64,000 nt of DNA, taken from contig LWTK01000001.1 of the NCBI GenBank assembly GCA_003326205.1, positions 229,752-293,751 of the forward strand, given 5' to 3'. Shown here one piece after another: positions 1 to 10,169 of the stretch (its first letter is position 1; each line of letters opens with the position of its first letter). The notes below the pieces were generated by a model. The model saw only the letters and a program-made list of their open reading frames with translations. It made no database searches and was not told where the DNA came from. This DNA is from Nostoc sp. ATCC 43529. Its GTDB lineage: Bacteria; Cyanobacteriota; Cyanobacteriia; Cyanobacteriales; Nostocaceae. The translations under genes were made by a program, and so were the position numbers.

Positions 1-148
1 TTTGGAAAAATATTTTTTTTAAGGCTTACGGCAAGCATCAAAGAATCACAGAAAGAGGAAACCCACCCCTTCAAGGGATGGGAGGATATCAAAAAAGGAC
101 TGTTAACCGTCAACGTGAATCCCATGCCCTTTTAGAAGTGAGATTACC

Positions 149-769
149 TCAATTCCTTCCTTGCCAGCGCTGAATTGGGATACAGTCAATATCTAATTGA
201 TCTAAAGCACGGGCAACTACAAAATCAACTAAATCCTCGATGGTTTGAGGATTGTGATACCAAGCGGGAATGGCAGGGACAATTCTCACCCCAACTTCTG
301 CTAAGGAAGTTAAGTTACGCAGATGAATCAAGCTAAAAGGGGTTTCACGCGGTACAAGCACCAATTTCCGACCTTCTTTGAGTTGAACATCAGCTGCGCG
401 TTCTAGTAAATCGGAACTCAAGCCAACTGCTAGCTTTGCCACTGTACTCATGCTGCATGGAATAATTATCATCCCCAGAGTAGCAAAGGAACCGCTGGCA
501 ATTCCAGCACCAACATCACCCCAAGGATGACAGCGTAGCTTACCAGAAAGTGGGACTCCTGCTTGCTCTCGCCAAAATTGTTCTTGCGCTGTTGGTTCTG
601 GTGGCATCCGAATTTCCTGTTCTGACTGCCAAACCATGTAAGTTGATCTAGAGGCAACCAGTTCAATACTATATTCTGCTTCCAACAGAAATTTGATAGC
701 GCGAACGGCGTAAATCAGACCAGATGCGCCCGATACGCCTAAAATCAGTGGCTTAGTTTTATTCGACAC
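149..769 (-). CDS. ubiX: Flavin prenyltransferase UbiX
   Basis: UbiX-type flavoprotein of 206 aa. The family prenylates FMN to make the cofactor used by UbiD decarboxylases, for example in quinone biosynthesis; it is a soluble dodecamer. The N-terminus carries the Rossmann-like glycine motif GVSGASGLIYA (about residues 11-21), followed by ELVASRSTYMV, and the C-terminal half has the conserved LVLVPRETPFSLIHLRN stretch. Length is normal for the family. It lies 17 bp downstream of the exoribonuclease gene on the same strand, so the two are probably cotranscribed. The start codon ATG is the only good candidate before the glycine motif. Confidence 0.93.
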   Translation of the reverse strand: MSNKTKPLILGVSGASGLIYAVRAIKFLLEAEYSIELVASRSTYMVWQSEQEIRMPPEPTAQEQFWREQAGVPLSGKLRCHPWGDVGAGIASGSFATLGMIIIPCSMSTVAKLAVGLSSDLLERAADVQLKEGRKLVLVPRETPFSLIHLRNLTSLAEVGVRIVPAIPAWYHNPQTIEDLVDFVVARALDQLDIDCIPIQRWQGRN

Positions 770-786
770 ATAAATCCTAAATGTAT

Positions 787-3141
787 TTACTCGTCCTCAC
801 CATAAGGGTCGAGGTCATCACCTTCAATGTCGTTTGCTAAGTAGAGGTCTGAAATATCTTCATTAGAGCCACTACCAGCTAAACCTTTGGGTACACCATC
901 GCTACCGACAGTTACCAAATCAATTTGCTGACGGTAATAATCGACACTCTTAACTTGTACGGCGACGCGATCGCCCAATCTATAGGAAGCGCGATTTTTG
1001 CGACCAAATAGTGCTTGCTGTCTGGCGCGATATTCATACCAATCATCTTTGAGAGAACTGACGTGTACCAATCCTTCCACTCTCAGGGGTACGCCAGGAT
1101 TATTGCTGGATTCAACCGCCTCTGCTGGTACTTCAATTTCCACAAAGAAACCATAGGACTGAACGCCGGTAATCACGCCTTGAAATACCTCACCAATGCG
1201 CTGTTTCATCAGTTGGGCTTTTTGCAGTCCTGCTAAATCAGCTTCGGCTTCTTGGACTTCTTTTTCTCGGTCGTTGATTTGGACAATTACCCTAGTCAAA
1301 TCGCTTTGCAGTTCTTGTTGTAGTTCTGGGGGTAAAACGTTCCAGTTAATTTCTTCGTGGCTGGAGGAATGGCGCAAGTTAACTCGCTCTCTTACACGGG
1401 TGTTACGGCGATCGCGTCCATGTTCCAGTAATGTATAATACACTCTCTGCATCAACAAGTCTGGGTAACGCCGCAAGGGGGCGCTAAAGTGGACATACTG
1501 CCCTAGTGCCAGACCAAAGTGAGATCCTTTGGTAGTACTGTATGCAGACGGTTTGAGAGTATCTTGCAACAAATAGGTGAGAACTTGTTCAGAGGGAGAT
1601 TCGGCAAAAGCTCTAGTCAAATGTTGATAATCTAAAGGTTGAATATCTGCTTCTGGGTCTAGGCTTAGGTCAACACCTAAATTGATTGCCAATTTCAGCA
1701 TTTCCTGGACATCTTCGATATCCGGTGTGCCTTGGACTCGCCAGATAGCGGGAACACCAAGGGCGTTTAAGTGAGTCGCCATCAGTTGATTAACTAGCAG
1801 CACCAACTCAGTCAGTAGCGATCGCACTGGTAAATCATTTACCACTACAGCCCCCAGAATTCCCTCATCATAATACGGGTTTTGGCTGGGTGGCAGATTC
1901 AATTGCAGGCTACCGCGATTTAACCTTACTTGTCTTAAATCTCTTTGCAAGGCTTGGAGATTTTGCAGGATTTCCAGCACTTCTGGGGATTGATTGTGAA
2001 ATTCACCTGCAAGAATTTCTTCGGCTTGTTCTGTGGTTAGTGCAGTCTCGACTTTGATGACGCTAGGTTGAATTTCCCACTCTACTATTTGTCCTGATTT
2101 CGGATCGATGGTAATTAAGAAAGAGATGGTTAAGCGATCGCTTCCCGGTACTAAAGAACAGCGTTCTGCCACAGTTGGTGGCAACATTGGCAGTATTAAT
2201 TCTCCCAAATACACTGATTTGCCTCGTTTGAGTGCTTCTCTATCTAGGGCTTCATCAGGTTGCACGTAGTGAGAAATATCAGTGATATGAACTCCTAAAA
2301 GCCAATTTCCACTGGGGTTTCTTTCTAAACTAAAAGCGTTTTCGATTACTTTTGTGTCTCCATTTAGACCTTCAATGGTGATAGTAAACACATTACGTAA
2401 ATCTAAGCGATTTTTCAGGTCTGCTTTTAAGAGTTTTTTGGGCAACTTGCTAGCGGCTTCCAAAACGTTATCCGGGAAACCACGGGATAAATCGTGCTTG
2501 CATGTTACCAAGTCTATATCAGCAGCAGCTTCGGCATCACTGCCGAGGATTTGCACCACCCTACCCAAGGGGGGGTATTGAGCTAACGGATAACGCAAGA
2601 CTTCCACATGGGCGAGGTGATCGATCGCGTCTTCTAATTTTGCACCATTAGGCTGAATCTTGAGTTCAAACAGCAGTCGATCGTCTAGAGGTACAGCTCG
2701 AAAACCGCTTTCTACTTGCTTAATTCGTGCTAATAATGTGTGGTTGGAACGTTCTAAGATGAGCTTCACTTCTCCTTCTGGAGAGCGACGGCGACTGCCT
2801 TCTTTGAGGACTCTTACCAAAACGCGATCGCCATTCCAAGCATTACTCAGATGACTTTCACGAATGTAAATATCCTCAGCACCTTCCACATCTTGAATCG
2901 CAAAGCAAAAACCTTTACTAGAACAACGGAGTTTTGCTTCGATGATTCCCTCTTCCATAACACGGCGATACTTGCCCCGTTCTTTCACCAAAATACCGAT
3001 TTTTTCCAGGACATCTAAGGCTATGTGAAGTTTTTGTAAGCTTTTTTCATCTTCACAACCAAGTTTCTTTTCCAAAACTTTACGAGCCACCAATTTATCA
3101 TCGGTGAAATTGGCAAGGAGTGTAGCGATTGAAAATTCCAT
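787..3141 (-). CDS. RNase II/R-family 3'-5' exoribonuclease
   Basis: Exoribonuclease of 784 aa, VacB/RNase II type, which degrades RNA processively from the 3' end. The N-terminal 60 residues look like a winged-helix RNase R-type segment, followed by cold-shock-like OB domains, the RNB catalytic domain (about residues 240-580, with GVHITDISHYVQPDEALD and LILPMLPP) and a C-terminal S1 domain (about 665-750, with GVITGVQSYGFFVEIEV). An acidic tail ends the protein. Cyanobacteria usually carry one or two members of this family; which of RNase R or RNase II it corresponds to cannot be settled by eye. It is followed at 17 bp by ubiX. Confidence 0.92.
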   Translation of the reverse strand: MEFSIATLLANFTDDKLVARKVLEKKLGCEDEKSLQKLHIALDVLEKIGILVKERGKYRRVMEEGIIEAKLRCSSKGFCFAIQDVEGAEDIYIRESHLSNAWNGDRVLVRVLKEGSRRRSPEGEVKLILERSNHTLLARIKQVESGFRAVPLDDRLLFELKIQPNGAKLEDAIDHLAHVEVLRYPLAQYPPLGRVVQILGSDAEAAADIDLVTCKHDLSRGFPDNVLEAASKLPKKLLKADLKNRLDLRNVFTITIEGLNGDTKVIENAFSLERNPSGNWLLGVHITDISHYVQPDEALDREALKRGKSVYLGELILPMLPPTVAERCSLVPGSDRLTISFLITIDPKSGQIVEWEIQPSVIKVETALTTEQAEEILAGEFHNQSPEVLEILQNLQALQRDLRQVRLNRGSLQLNLPPSQNPYYDEGILGAVVVNDLPVRSLLTELVLLVNQLMATHLNALGVPAIWRVQGTPDIEDVQEMLKLAINLGVDLSLDPEADIQPLDYQHLTRAFAESPSEQVLTYLLQDTLKPSAYSTTKGSHFGLALGQYVHFSAPLRRYPDLLMQRVYYTLLEHGRDRRNTRVRERVNLRHSSSHEEINWNVLPPELQQELQSDLTRVIVQINDREKEVQEAEADLAGLQKAQLMKQRIGEVFQGVITGVQSYGFFVEIEVPAEAVESSNNPGVPLRVEGLVHVSSLKDDWYEYRARQQALFGRKNRASYRLGDRVAVQVKSVDYYRQQIDLVTVGSDGVPKGLAGSGSNEDISDLYLANDIEGDDLDPYGEDE

Positions 3142-4321
3142 GCAGTGAACCGACCTTTGGTCAAAACATCATTTTTTTAATCTGGTTCTTTCCTGTATGC
3201 CCTCACCAAAGAAGGCGAAAAGTGACTGCCGATTGACAAAGGGTAAAGCAGAAAGGGAAAAAAGACCAGTCTTAAGACCCTTCCCCTTTTCCTTTAAACC
3301 TTTCCCTTCTTGTGTTTTCCCTTTCACCTTTACCTTGATTAAGAGCTTAAAGGGTTTTGAAGGCTTACAGAAACAAGCTGGAAACGAATTGGCCTAAGGC
3401 AAGGCTTCCTAATTTCCAAGGAAAGGAAGCCAACCTCTTGCGGGAAACTGCTCTTGAAGTTGTGTTGAGCCGAAGAAGCCGACCAACGAACAACTCTGAG
3501 CGTCTTTTGGACTTCTCACTGCACGATGCTCTCAAAGTTTGTTTGGGTTTAAATTCCTTCATCTAACCAAACTGAGAAAGTACACCTGATTCAGATCTCG
3601 CCCCGCTAGGTAATTATGCGACGGTTTTTGAGAAGCTGGGTTTGGAGAATCCATGCTGCCCAAAGCGCTATGCAGGGAAGCCACTGCGGTCTTGAGTCCT
3701 CCCCAAGTGGAGGAGGCAGTGACGGCTACGCAGGGGAGCCACTGGGTTGGACGGGTTCCCCGGCTTGTACCGCTAACGCGGAACCCGCAGGGTAGCATGT
3801 GGCGTGGTTTCCCCCATGAGCAACTGTCATCAAGTGACGTGGAAACCACAGGTGTTTGATTGTCTAGATTGAAGGTAATTTTACGCCATTAGACTCTGAT
3901 TTTTAACTAGGAGGAACTGCTGGTAAACCCAATTTTTCCACACGTAGAATCGGTAACAATTAGGCGAACAGCTTAATAAGCAGTGAGGGCGAACCTTATC
4001 TACATTATTGTAGATTTAGAGCGCACTTCCAGAAAATAGTTATAGACATTAAGTTGGGTAAATAGTATAGCATTACAGACAAAACTACCCAGGTAAGTTG
4101 ACACTAGCCAAAAATTTCCTCAAAAAAGAGCTACTGCTACAATTGGGACACGGGGCAAAGCAAGAATATTACTTTCGGGCATTGGGCATGGGGAGTGCTG
4201 AGTTAGGAGTTAGGAGTTAGGAGTTAAAAGTTAAGAGTAAAAGTTATTCTTCCCCTACTCCCTCATCTCCCCATCCCCCCATCTCCCCATTCCCCACTCC
4301 CTTTAGATTGGTAACAGTACT
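3142..4321. other. Long repeat-rich intergenic region
   Basis: About 1.2 kb with no credible gene. It has a purine/pyrimidine-rich stretch near 3235-3350, a GC-rich mosaic of short inverted repeats near 3640-3850 (for example CCTCC..GGAGG around 3695-3715 and CCGCTAACGCGGAACC around 3770) and heptameric GAGTTAG-type and CCCCATC-type repeats at 4195-4300 just upstream of the next gene. Open frames in the 3640-3850 element exist on both strands but are low-complexity translations of palindromes. Confidence 0.6.
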
Positions 4322-5206
4322 ATGTTGGCTCAATTCCAGAGCTTGTATCCCAACGGCAGCCTGATTTCTGAATTAGTCCAAATTTTTCAAGGAAAATATA
4401 TTGTCCGGGCAAGCGTACAAATTGAAGGTGTAACCCGTGCTACGGGTATGGCAGCAGCTGAAACAATAGAAGCAGCAGAAGACCAAGCCAGAACCAGGGC
4501 GTTGACGGTTTTGGGAATTACTAATGCACCACAGGAATCAATTTCTCAAACACAACCAAATCCTTCGTTGAACGCTAAAGGAGGATTGAGTGAGTCTACT
4601 CATTCTCCTGCAAAAAATGAGGATTTTGTTGCTCCTCAGTGGTCATCTGTCAGTGACAAAGAAATATCCACACCATCCTCTAAACAAAGGAATATCAAAC
4701 TAGAACCAGTAACAAACGAGAATTTAGATCTGCCAACGGCTAGCAGCAAAATAGAACTGACAGCTGACACCCCAAGCACAAGCGAGACTTATAGCCAAGA
4801 TTTAGGTCGAGAGTTTGCTTTGACTGCTAACCGACAACTAGAATTTGATTCTCCAACTGAAAATTTCCAAATTGAATCTGGTAAACAGATAGAAAATCCA
4901 GGCTTTCCAGGAATTTCTGGCAGTAATGTCACACCATTTACACCCCGGAATTATAGTCCTCAAGAGGATGCAGTTCCGCAAATGAGTACAAGCAAGAGAA
5001 AGAAAAAAGCTGAACCTGTAGATTTATCTGATGTAATTGCCAAAACAGATGTTGAACTTCAGCGCTTAGGCTGGACACCAGAACAAGGACGGGAACATCT
5101 AATTAAAACCTACGGCAAGCGGGGGCGTACTTTGCTCAGTGAAGAAGAATTACATGGATTTCTCCAATATCTCCAATCTCAGCCAGACCCGCTAGCGGGA
5201 TTTTAA
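4322..5206 (+). CDS. Hypothetical protein, dsRBD/Rad52-like N-terminus and LGW..YGKR C-terminal module
   Basis: Unrecognised protein of 294 aa. Residues 1-66 (with GKYIVRASVQIEGVTRATGM and a helix rich in A/E ending in LTVLGI) have the beta-beta-alpha feel of Rad52-type or dsRNA-binding folds. Residues 70-235 are low-complexity, Ser/Thr/Asn/Pro-rich and probably disordered. Residues 238-294 form a compact module (TDVELQRLGWTPEQGREHL, IKTYGKRGR, then EEELHGFLQYLQSQP) that recurs twice in the next gene. From memory, similar C-terminal modules are appended to Rad52-like and other cyanobacterial proteins, which would suggest a nucleic-acid role; that is inference. It is 87 bp upstream of its partner on the same strand. 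Confidence 0.7.
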   Translation: MLAQFQSLYPNGSLISELVQIFQGKYIVRASVQIEGVTRATGMAAAETIEAAEDQARTRALTVLGITNAPQESISQTQPNPSLNAKGGLSESTHSPAKNEDFVAPQWSSVSDKEISTPSSKQRNIKLEPVTNENLDLPTASSKIELTADTPSTSETYSQDLGREFALTANRQLEFDSPTENFQIESGKQIENPGFPGISGSNVTPFTPRNYSPQEDAVPQMSTSKRKKKAEPVDLSDVIAKTDVELQRLGWTPEQGREHLIKTYGKRGRTLLSEEELHGFLQYLQSQPDPLAGF

Positions 5207-5293
5207 TTAGTTAATAGTCATTTGTCTTTTGTCATTTGTGATTTGTAAGGACTAATGGCAAAAGACACAGGCTATTGAAATACTAATTAAGGT

Positions 5294-5857
5294 ATGGAAC
5301 CTTTTAATTTCTCTAAAGTAATAGCTCAAACAGATGTCGAACTTCAGCGCTTAGGCTGGACAACAGACCAGGGGCAGGAATATCTGATTAAAACTTATGG
5401 GAAGCGATCGCGTTTGTTGCTGACCGAAGTACAATTACTAGACTTTCTCCAATACCTTGCATCTCAACCTACACTAGTATTAAACGAAGTTCTATCCGAT
5501 CAAGTACAATACTCCAACTATTTGGAGCCAGAATATGAAGAGTTCCAACATTTCTCTACATTCTCGGAAGAATCAGAAAATATCTGTTTGGAACTAGAAT
5601 ACGAAGAGTTACAAGATTTTTCTACATTCTCGGAAGAATCAGACAATCTAATCTCTAGAATGTCTTCTGAGGATTTATCTCAGGTAATAACTAAGACTGA
5701 TGTCGAAATGCACCGCTTAGGCTGGACACAAGAACAGGGACGGCAGCACCTCATTAAAACCTACGGCAAGCGAGGACGTTTTTTGCTGACTGATGAGGAA
5801 TTATACGAATTTCTCGAATACCTCCAATCTCAGCCAGAAGACCCATTAGACATCTAG
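5294..5857 (+). CDS. Hypothetical protein with two LGW..YGKR modules
   Basis: Unrecognised protein of 187 aa consisting of two copies of the module found at the C-terminus of the upstream gene: residues 9-59 (TDVELQRLGWTTDQGQEYL, IKTYGKRSR) and 131-181 (TDVEMHRLGWTQEQGRQHL, IKTYGKRGR). The linker holds an acidic direct repeat, residues 77-97 and 99-119, each with the core EYEE then STFSEESEN or STFSEESDN. There is no signal peptide or membrane segment. Placement and domain sharing with the preceding gene suggest tandem duplication and probable co-expression. Function is unknown. Confidence 0.7.
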   Translation: MEPFNFSKVIAQTDVELQRLGWTTDQGQEYLIKTYGKRSRLLLTEVQLLDFLQYLASQPTLVLNEVLSDQVQYSNYLEPEYEEFQHFSTFSEESENICLELEYEELQDFSTFSEESDNLISRMSSEDLSQVITKTDVEMHRLGWTQEQGRQHLIKTYGKRGRFLLTDEELYEFLEYLQSQPEDPLDI

Positions 5858-5885
5858 TGAAATTAATTCTGCCTCACCCAAAACC

Positions 5886-5919
5886 CTTGTAGAGACGTAG
5901 CAATGCTACGTCTCTACAT
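5886..5919. repeat. Palindromic TAGAGACG-type repeat
   Basis: A near-perfect inverted repeat with arms TGTAGAGACGTAGCA and TGCTACGTCTCTACA and almost no loop lies downstream of the two-module gene. Variants of the same TAGAGACG...CGTCTCTACA design occur at about 14371-14402 and 47110-47140. It could form a hairpin and may help end the upstream transcript, but it has no clear T-tract. Confidence 0.6.
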
Positions 5920-6000
5920 TGATTTTCATCAGATGTCTATTAGCTGGATTTTAGTATAGTTATGAGTGCTGAGCAGAATTTCAATTCAGCACTCAGCACT

Positions 6001-6606
6001 TTAGACTAGGGCTACCGGACGGCTACCAGCTGCGTGACGGTCAATTACTTGGTCAATCAAGCCATAATCTCTAGCTTCTTCTGGCGACATAAAAAAGTCG
6101 CGTTCGGTATCTTCAGCAATACGCTCTATTGGTTGACCTGTGTGTTCGGCTAAATACTCGTTTAGCCGGCGCTTGTGGTAGAGAATTTCCCGCGCCTGGA
6201 TTTCAATCTCAGTCGCCTGTCCTTGAGCGCCGCCTAGAGGTTGATGAATCATAATTCGAGAATGAGGTAGACTCATCCGCTTACCCTTGGCACCAGCACT
6301 CAGGAGGAAAGCGCCCATACTCGCTGCCAATCCGGTACAAATTGTACAGACATCAGGGCGAATTTGTTTCATAGTATCAAAAATGCCCATGCCAGCCGTC
6401 ACCGAACCACCGGGAGAATTGATATACATATAAATGTCTTTCTCCGAGTCTTCAGCATCCAAATACAGCAGTTGGGCGACAATCAAGTTTGCCAGATTGT
6501 TGTCAACTTGTTGTCCCAAAAATACGATGCGCTCACGCAACAGCCGTGAGTAGATGTCAAAGGCGCGTTCACCTCGGCCCGATTGTTCAATAACGATAGG
6601 AATCAT
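6001..6606 (-). CDS. clpP: ATP-dependent Clp protease proteolytic subunit
   Basis: ClpP serine peptidase of 201 aa, forming the barrel that degrades substrates delivered by ClpC/ClpX ATPases. The triad is complete: Ser96 in [10 protein letters not shown], His121 in [10 protein letters not shown] and Asp170 in [20 protein letters not shown]. Conserved [13 protein letters not shown] and length are typical. Cyanobacteria carry several clpP paralogues and the paralogue number cannot be assigned here. No clpX or second clp gene lies beside it, and the gene appears monocistronic with 425 bp of non-coding sequence upstream. Confidence 0.95.
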   Translation of the reverse strand: MIPIVIEQSGRGERAFDIYSRLLRERIVFLGQQVDNNLANLIVAQLLYLDAEDSEKDIYMYINSPGGSVTAGMGIFDTMKQIRPDVCTICTGLAASMGAFLLSAGAKGKRMSLPHSRIMIHQPLGGAQGQATEIEIQAREILYHKRRLNEYLAEHTGQPIERIAEDTERDFFMSPEEARDYGLIDQVIDRHAAGSRPVALV

Positions 6607-7032
6607 TGGAAAGGTGTTTGTGGCTATATTAAATACATTTTATCGATGAGAACAGGAAACTGGAGTCGATCGCTCCTGTTCTCTGGAAGATAGGAAATAG
6701 AATTCTAACTTTTTTAATCGTTAGTTGCACTCAGGGCACTTTTTAACCGCAAAGGCTGTCTTTCAATATGTCCCTGTTTAGGGAAGGACAATCAAAGAAC
6801 TCCGAGCGTTGCCAAGGTCATATTTCAACGTTTGCTGTATGACTTTGGTCACTTACTGATTTGACTTGTTGGGAAATTCTATTAAATGAAGGTAACATTT
6901 TAAACATTTTTTCAGGATTTACCTCGACATTTGTCAAATTATTTTTGTTAGATTCGGTAAATCGATAGTACGAGGTGTATTTAGAATAACCAGTCCTAAT
7001 TGAAATGCTATCCACTTAGAGAGAGACGTGCC
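6607..7032. other. Intergenic region upstream of clpP
   Basis: About 425 bp between the divergently oriented clpP and a doubtful small ORF. It should contain the clpP promoter but no convincing -10/-35 pair or operator was recognised by eye. A short minus-strand open frame here has no coding character. Confidence 0.4.
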
Positions 7033-7191
7033 ATGCGGGAAAAACTTCTACAAGCCGCCATCATCACCTTCTTGCTCCACCTGATAGCAGGACTTAGCCC
7101 AAATACTATAGCTCAGACAAAAACAGCATCACCTGTGCCCCAAACGCCAACAAACATTATCGTCAGTTTGTTATTGCGTACTTTTGAGTAA
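7033..7191 (+). CDS. Small hypothetical protein with signal-like N-terminus
   Basis: Possible 52-aa protein starting at an ATG preceded by a GAGAGAGAC purine run that could serve as ribosome binding site. The N-terminus (MREKLLQAAIITFLLHLIAG) looks like a signal peptide or membrane anchor and the rest is a short Thr/Pro-rich tail. An in-frame upstream ATG at 7000 is also possible. There is no recognised family. A terminator-like hairpin lies 155 bp downstream. It may be real or chance. Confidence 0.3.
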   Translation: MREKLLQAAIITFLLHLIAGLSPNTIAQTKTASPVPQTPTNIIVSLLLRTFE

Positions 7192-7346
7192 AAATAATTT
7201 ACGAATTGCACAGCTGTAGGTGATATTCAAAACTTAACACTAGTGCCTTTTACTCCAATAGGCTTGGGTTATCCTCAGGTTGCCTATGTTCCTTAGCTCA
7301 ACCTGCATCAGTTTTAGTTTTTAGTCTTAACTAAACTGTATTTTTT

Positions 7347-7382
7347 CCTACCTAAGGAATAATCTTATTGTAGGTTTTTTTG
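7347..7382 (+). terminator. Possible rho-independent terminator
   Basis: Arms CCTAC (7347-7351) and GTAGG (7370-7374) enclose partly pairing AAGG/CTT bases and are followed by TTTTTTT. The stem is short, so this is tentative. It would end transcription of the small ORF before the DUF255 gene. Confidence 0.45.
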
Positions 7383-7461
7383 TTGTGTACATAGCAATTT
7401 AGACGAACATTCCTGGCAACAAGCTAGACTGAGCAAAGAAGGCAACTATTTGCATTTGATT

Positions 7462-9531
7462 ATGACTAATCGCCTTGCTGAAGCTAAGAGCCTGTACCTG
7501 CAAAAACACGCCGAAAACCCGATTGACTGGTGGCCTTGGTGTGACGAAGCACTTGCAACTGCAAAAGCGCAAGATAAACCGATTTTTCTCTCCATTGGTT
7601 ACTCTAGTTGCCACTGGTGTACTGTTATGGAAGGCGAGGCTTTTTCCGATTTAGCGATCGCCAACTACATGAATGCCAACTTTCTTCCCATCAAGGTAGA
7701 CCGGGAAGAAAGACCCGACATCGATAGCATCTACATGCAGGCTTTACAGATGATGAGCGGTCAAGGGGGTTGGCCTTTAAATGTCTTTCTTTCCCCTGAT
7801 GATTTAGTGCCGTTTTATGCTGGTACTTATTTTCCTGTAGACCAACGTTATGGTCGTCCTGGATTTTTACAAGTTTTACAAGCACTACGTCGTTATTACG
7901 ATACAGAAAAAAAAGATTTACAACAACGCAAAGCCATTATCATTGAGTCGCTGCTCACATCTGCGGTATTGCAAGATGCTACAACCAATGAGCTAGAAGA
8001 CCATGAATTACTCCGACAAGGTTGGGAAACCAGCACAGGCATAATTACTCCTAATCAAGCTGGCAATAGCTTTCCGATGATTCCCTATGCAGAATTAGCA
8101 CTGCGGGGAATTCGATTTAATTTTGAATCTCGGTATGATGGCAAGGAAGTTTGTACCCAGCGGGGTCTAGACCTCGCACTGGGAGGGATTTATGACCATG
8201 TGGGCGGCGGATTCCATCGCTATACTGTTGACCCGACTTGGACAGTACCCCACTTTGAAAAGATGCTCTATGACAACGGACAAATTGTCGAGTATCTAGC
8301 TTCTTTGTGGAGTGCAGGAATACAAGAGCCAGCTTTTGAAAGGGCGATCGCTGGTACTATACAATGGCTGAAACGAGAAATGACCGCCCCTGAAGGTTAT
8401 TTCTATGCGGCTCAAGATGCCGACAGCTTCACTGAACCCACAGCAGTGGAGCCAGAGGAAGGAGCCTTTTATGTCTGGAGTTACAGCGAATTACAAGAAC
8501 TGTTAACTTCTGAAGAACTCACGGAATTACAACAACAGTTTACGGTAACCCCTAACGGCAACTTTGAAGGGAAGAATGTCTTGCAAAGACGCTATACCGG
8601 GCAACTGACTGCAACACTGGAAACAGCACTGAGCAAATTATTTACAGTTCGCTATGGCGCTAGCCCTGAGTCACTTGAAACTTTTCCCCCGGCTCGCAAC
8701 AACCAAGAAGCAAAAACCACTAACTGGCCTGGTCGCATTCCCTCTGTGACAGATACGAAAATGATTGTCGCCTGGAATAGCTTGATGATTTCTGGGTTGG
8801 CTAGGGCTGCGGGAGTATTCAAGGAAGCCTCATACCTGGAATTAGCAGCACGAGCAGCGAATTTCATTTTAGATCGTCAATTTGTTGATGGACGCTTCCA
8901 GCGACTTAACTATCAAGGAGAACCAACTGTTTTAGCCCAGTCTGAAGACTACGCCTTTTTTATTAAAGCTCTTTTGGATTTACAAGCTGCCAACCCTGAA
9001 GAGAAGCAATGGTTAGAAAGAGCGATCGCCATCCAAGATGAATTTAACGAGTTTCTCTGGAGCGTAGAATTAGGGGGTTATTACAACGCATCAAGCGATG
9101 CTAGTCAAGATTTAATTGTGCGCGAACGGAGTTACGCCGATAATGCCACAGCATCAGCCAATGGAGTGGCGATCGCTAACCTTGTGCGTCTGGCTTTACT
9201 CACCGATAATCTACATTATTTAGATTTAGCAGAACTTGGTTTAAAAGCTTTTAGAAGTGTAATGCATCGCGCTCCCCAAGCTTGTCCCAGCTTGTTTACA
9301 GCCTTGGATTGGTATCGGAATTCAACTTTGATTCGCAGCACAACAGAGCAATTAAACTCTCTGATTCCCGACTTTCTACCAAGTGCTGTGTTTAGTGTGG
9401 TATCTGATTTACCAGAGGGAAGCGTTGGTTTAGTTTGCCAAGGTTTGAAGTGTCTTGCACCAGCAGAAAGTGTAGAGAAGTTATTGCAGCAAGTTGAACA
9501 AAGTCAAAATCGGGGAGTAGGGAGTAGGTAG
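7462..9531 (+). CDS. DUF255 thioredoxin-fold / YyaL (SSP411)-type protein
   Basis: Protein of about 689 aa from ATG 7462; an in-frame TTG at 7450 would add four residues. The N-terminal thioredoxin-like domain (about 1-165) has [11 protein letters not shown], a CHWC redox motif at residues 50-53 and [12 protein letters not shown]; the rest is an alpha/alpha toroid resembling GlcNAc 2-epimerases or glycoside hydrolases, with [26 protein letters not shown] and [11 protein letters not shown]. The family is widespread and poorly understood. Its C-terminal residues (QNRGVGSR) are encoded by GGGGAGTAGGGAGTAGG repeat sequence, so the stop codon lies in an intergenic-type repeat. mobA follows 34 bp later. 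Confidence 0.9.
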   Translation: MTNRLAEAKSLYLQKHAENPIDWWPWCDEALATAKAQDKPIFLSIGYSSCHWCTVMEGEAFSDLAIANYMNANFLPIKVDREERPDIDSIYMQALQMMSGQGGWPLNVFLSPDDLVPFYAGTYFPVDQRYGRPGFLQVLQALRRYYDTEKKDLQQRKAIIIESLLTSAVLQDATTNELEDHELLRQGWETSTGIITPNQAGNSFPMIPYAELALRGIRFNFESRYDGKEVCTQRGLDLALGGIYDHVGGGFHRYTVDPTWTVPHFEKMLYDNGQIVEYLASLWSAGIQEPAFERAIAGTIQWLKREMTAPEGYFYAAQDADSFTEPTAVEPEEGAFYVWSYSELQELLTSEELTELQQQFTVTPNGNFEGKNVLQRRYTGQLTATLETALSKLFTVRYGASPESLETFPPARNNQEAKTTNWPGRIPSVTDTKMIVAWNSLMISGLARAAGVFKEASYLELAARAANFILDRQFVDGRFQRLNYQGEPTVLAQSEDYAFFIKALLDLQAANPEEKQWLERAIAIQDEFNEFLWSVELGGYYNASSDASQDLIVRERSYADNATASANGVAIANLVRLALLTDNLHYLDLAELGLKAFRSVMHRAPQACPSLFTALDWYRNSTLIRSTTEQLNSLIPDFLPSAVFSVVSDLPEGSVGLVCQGLKCLAPAESVEKLLQQVEQSQNRGVGSR

Positions 9532-9565
9532 TAGGGTGGATACAAAAGAAAGCGGCGCTGTTAAC

Positions 9566-10162
9566 ATGAGTTGCGGCAAATTAACGGCAATCGTGTTAGC
9601 TGGGGGTCAAAGTTCTCGCATGGGTGAGGATAAAGCCGTGATTCCCATTCAAGGAGTGCCATTGTTGCAGCGGGTTTGTGCAATTGCTAAAGGCTGTGCC
9701 GATAGTGTTTATATAGTCACTCCCTGGCCGGAACGCTATCAACATTTGCTATTGCCTGGTTGTGAGTTTATTCAAGAAGTACCTTCGCCTTGTACCTCTG
9801 TTGAGACACACGGCCCTTTAGTTGGGTTTGCCCAAGGACTAGCCCAAGTAGAGACAGAATGGGTATTGTTGCTGGCTTGCGATTTGCCGAAATTGCGGGT
9901 TGAGGTGTTGCAAGAATGGGCAACTAGACTTGATAGTGTGAGGGATGATGCGATCGCCGCTTTAGCTCATCATCCCAAAGGCTGGGAACCTCTGTGTGGT
10001 TTTTATCGCCGTTGCTGTTTGCCACAACTCTTGGATTTTATCAATCAAGGAGGGCGATCGTTTCAGGGGTGGTTGCGACAATATCCTGTGGAAGTTTTGC
10101 CGCTACCAGAACCCGAAATGCTGTTTAACTGTAATACACCAGAGGACTTGGCTTTAAGTTGA
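9566..10162 (+). CDS. mobA: Molybdenum cofactor guanylyltransferase MobA
   Basis: MobA transfers GMP from GTP to molybdopterin to give the guanine dinucleotide form of Moco. About 198 aa from ATG 9566; an upstream in-frame GTG at 9536 would add ten residues without family similarity. It has the nucleotidyltransferase signature LAGGQSSRMGEDKA, the metal-binding ACDLPKL and the C-terminal LFNCNTPEDL. It sits 34 bp after the DUF255 gene on the same strand and converges on the GH10-like gene with only 7 bp between stop codons. In nitrate-using cyanobacteria it would serve nitrate reductase. Confidence 0.92.
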   Translation: MSCGKLTAIVLAGGQSSRMGEDKAVIPIQGVPLLQRVCAIAKGCADSVYIVTPWPERYQHLLLPGCEFIQEVPSPCTSVETHGPLVGFAQGLAQVETEWVLLLACDLPKLRVEVLQEWATRLDSVRDDAIAALAHHPKGWEPLCGFYRRCCLPQLLDFINQGGRSFQGWLRQYPVEVLPLPEPEMLFNCNTPEDLALS

Positions 10163-10169
10163 ATTCTGC

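Noticed and set aside
3559..3860. Open frames of 68-96 codons on both strands of the GC-rich mosaic
   Set aside because: They translate palindromic repeat DNA, overlap on opposite strands and match no family.
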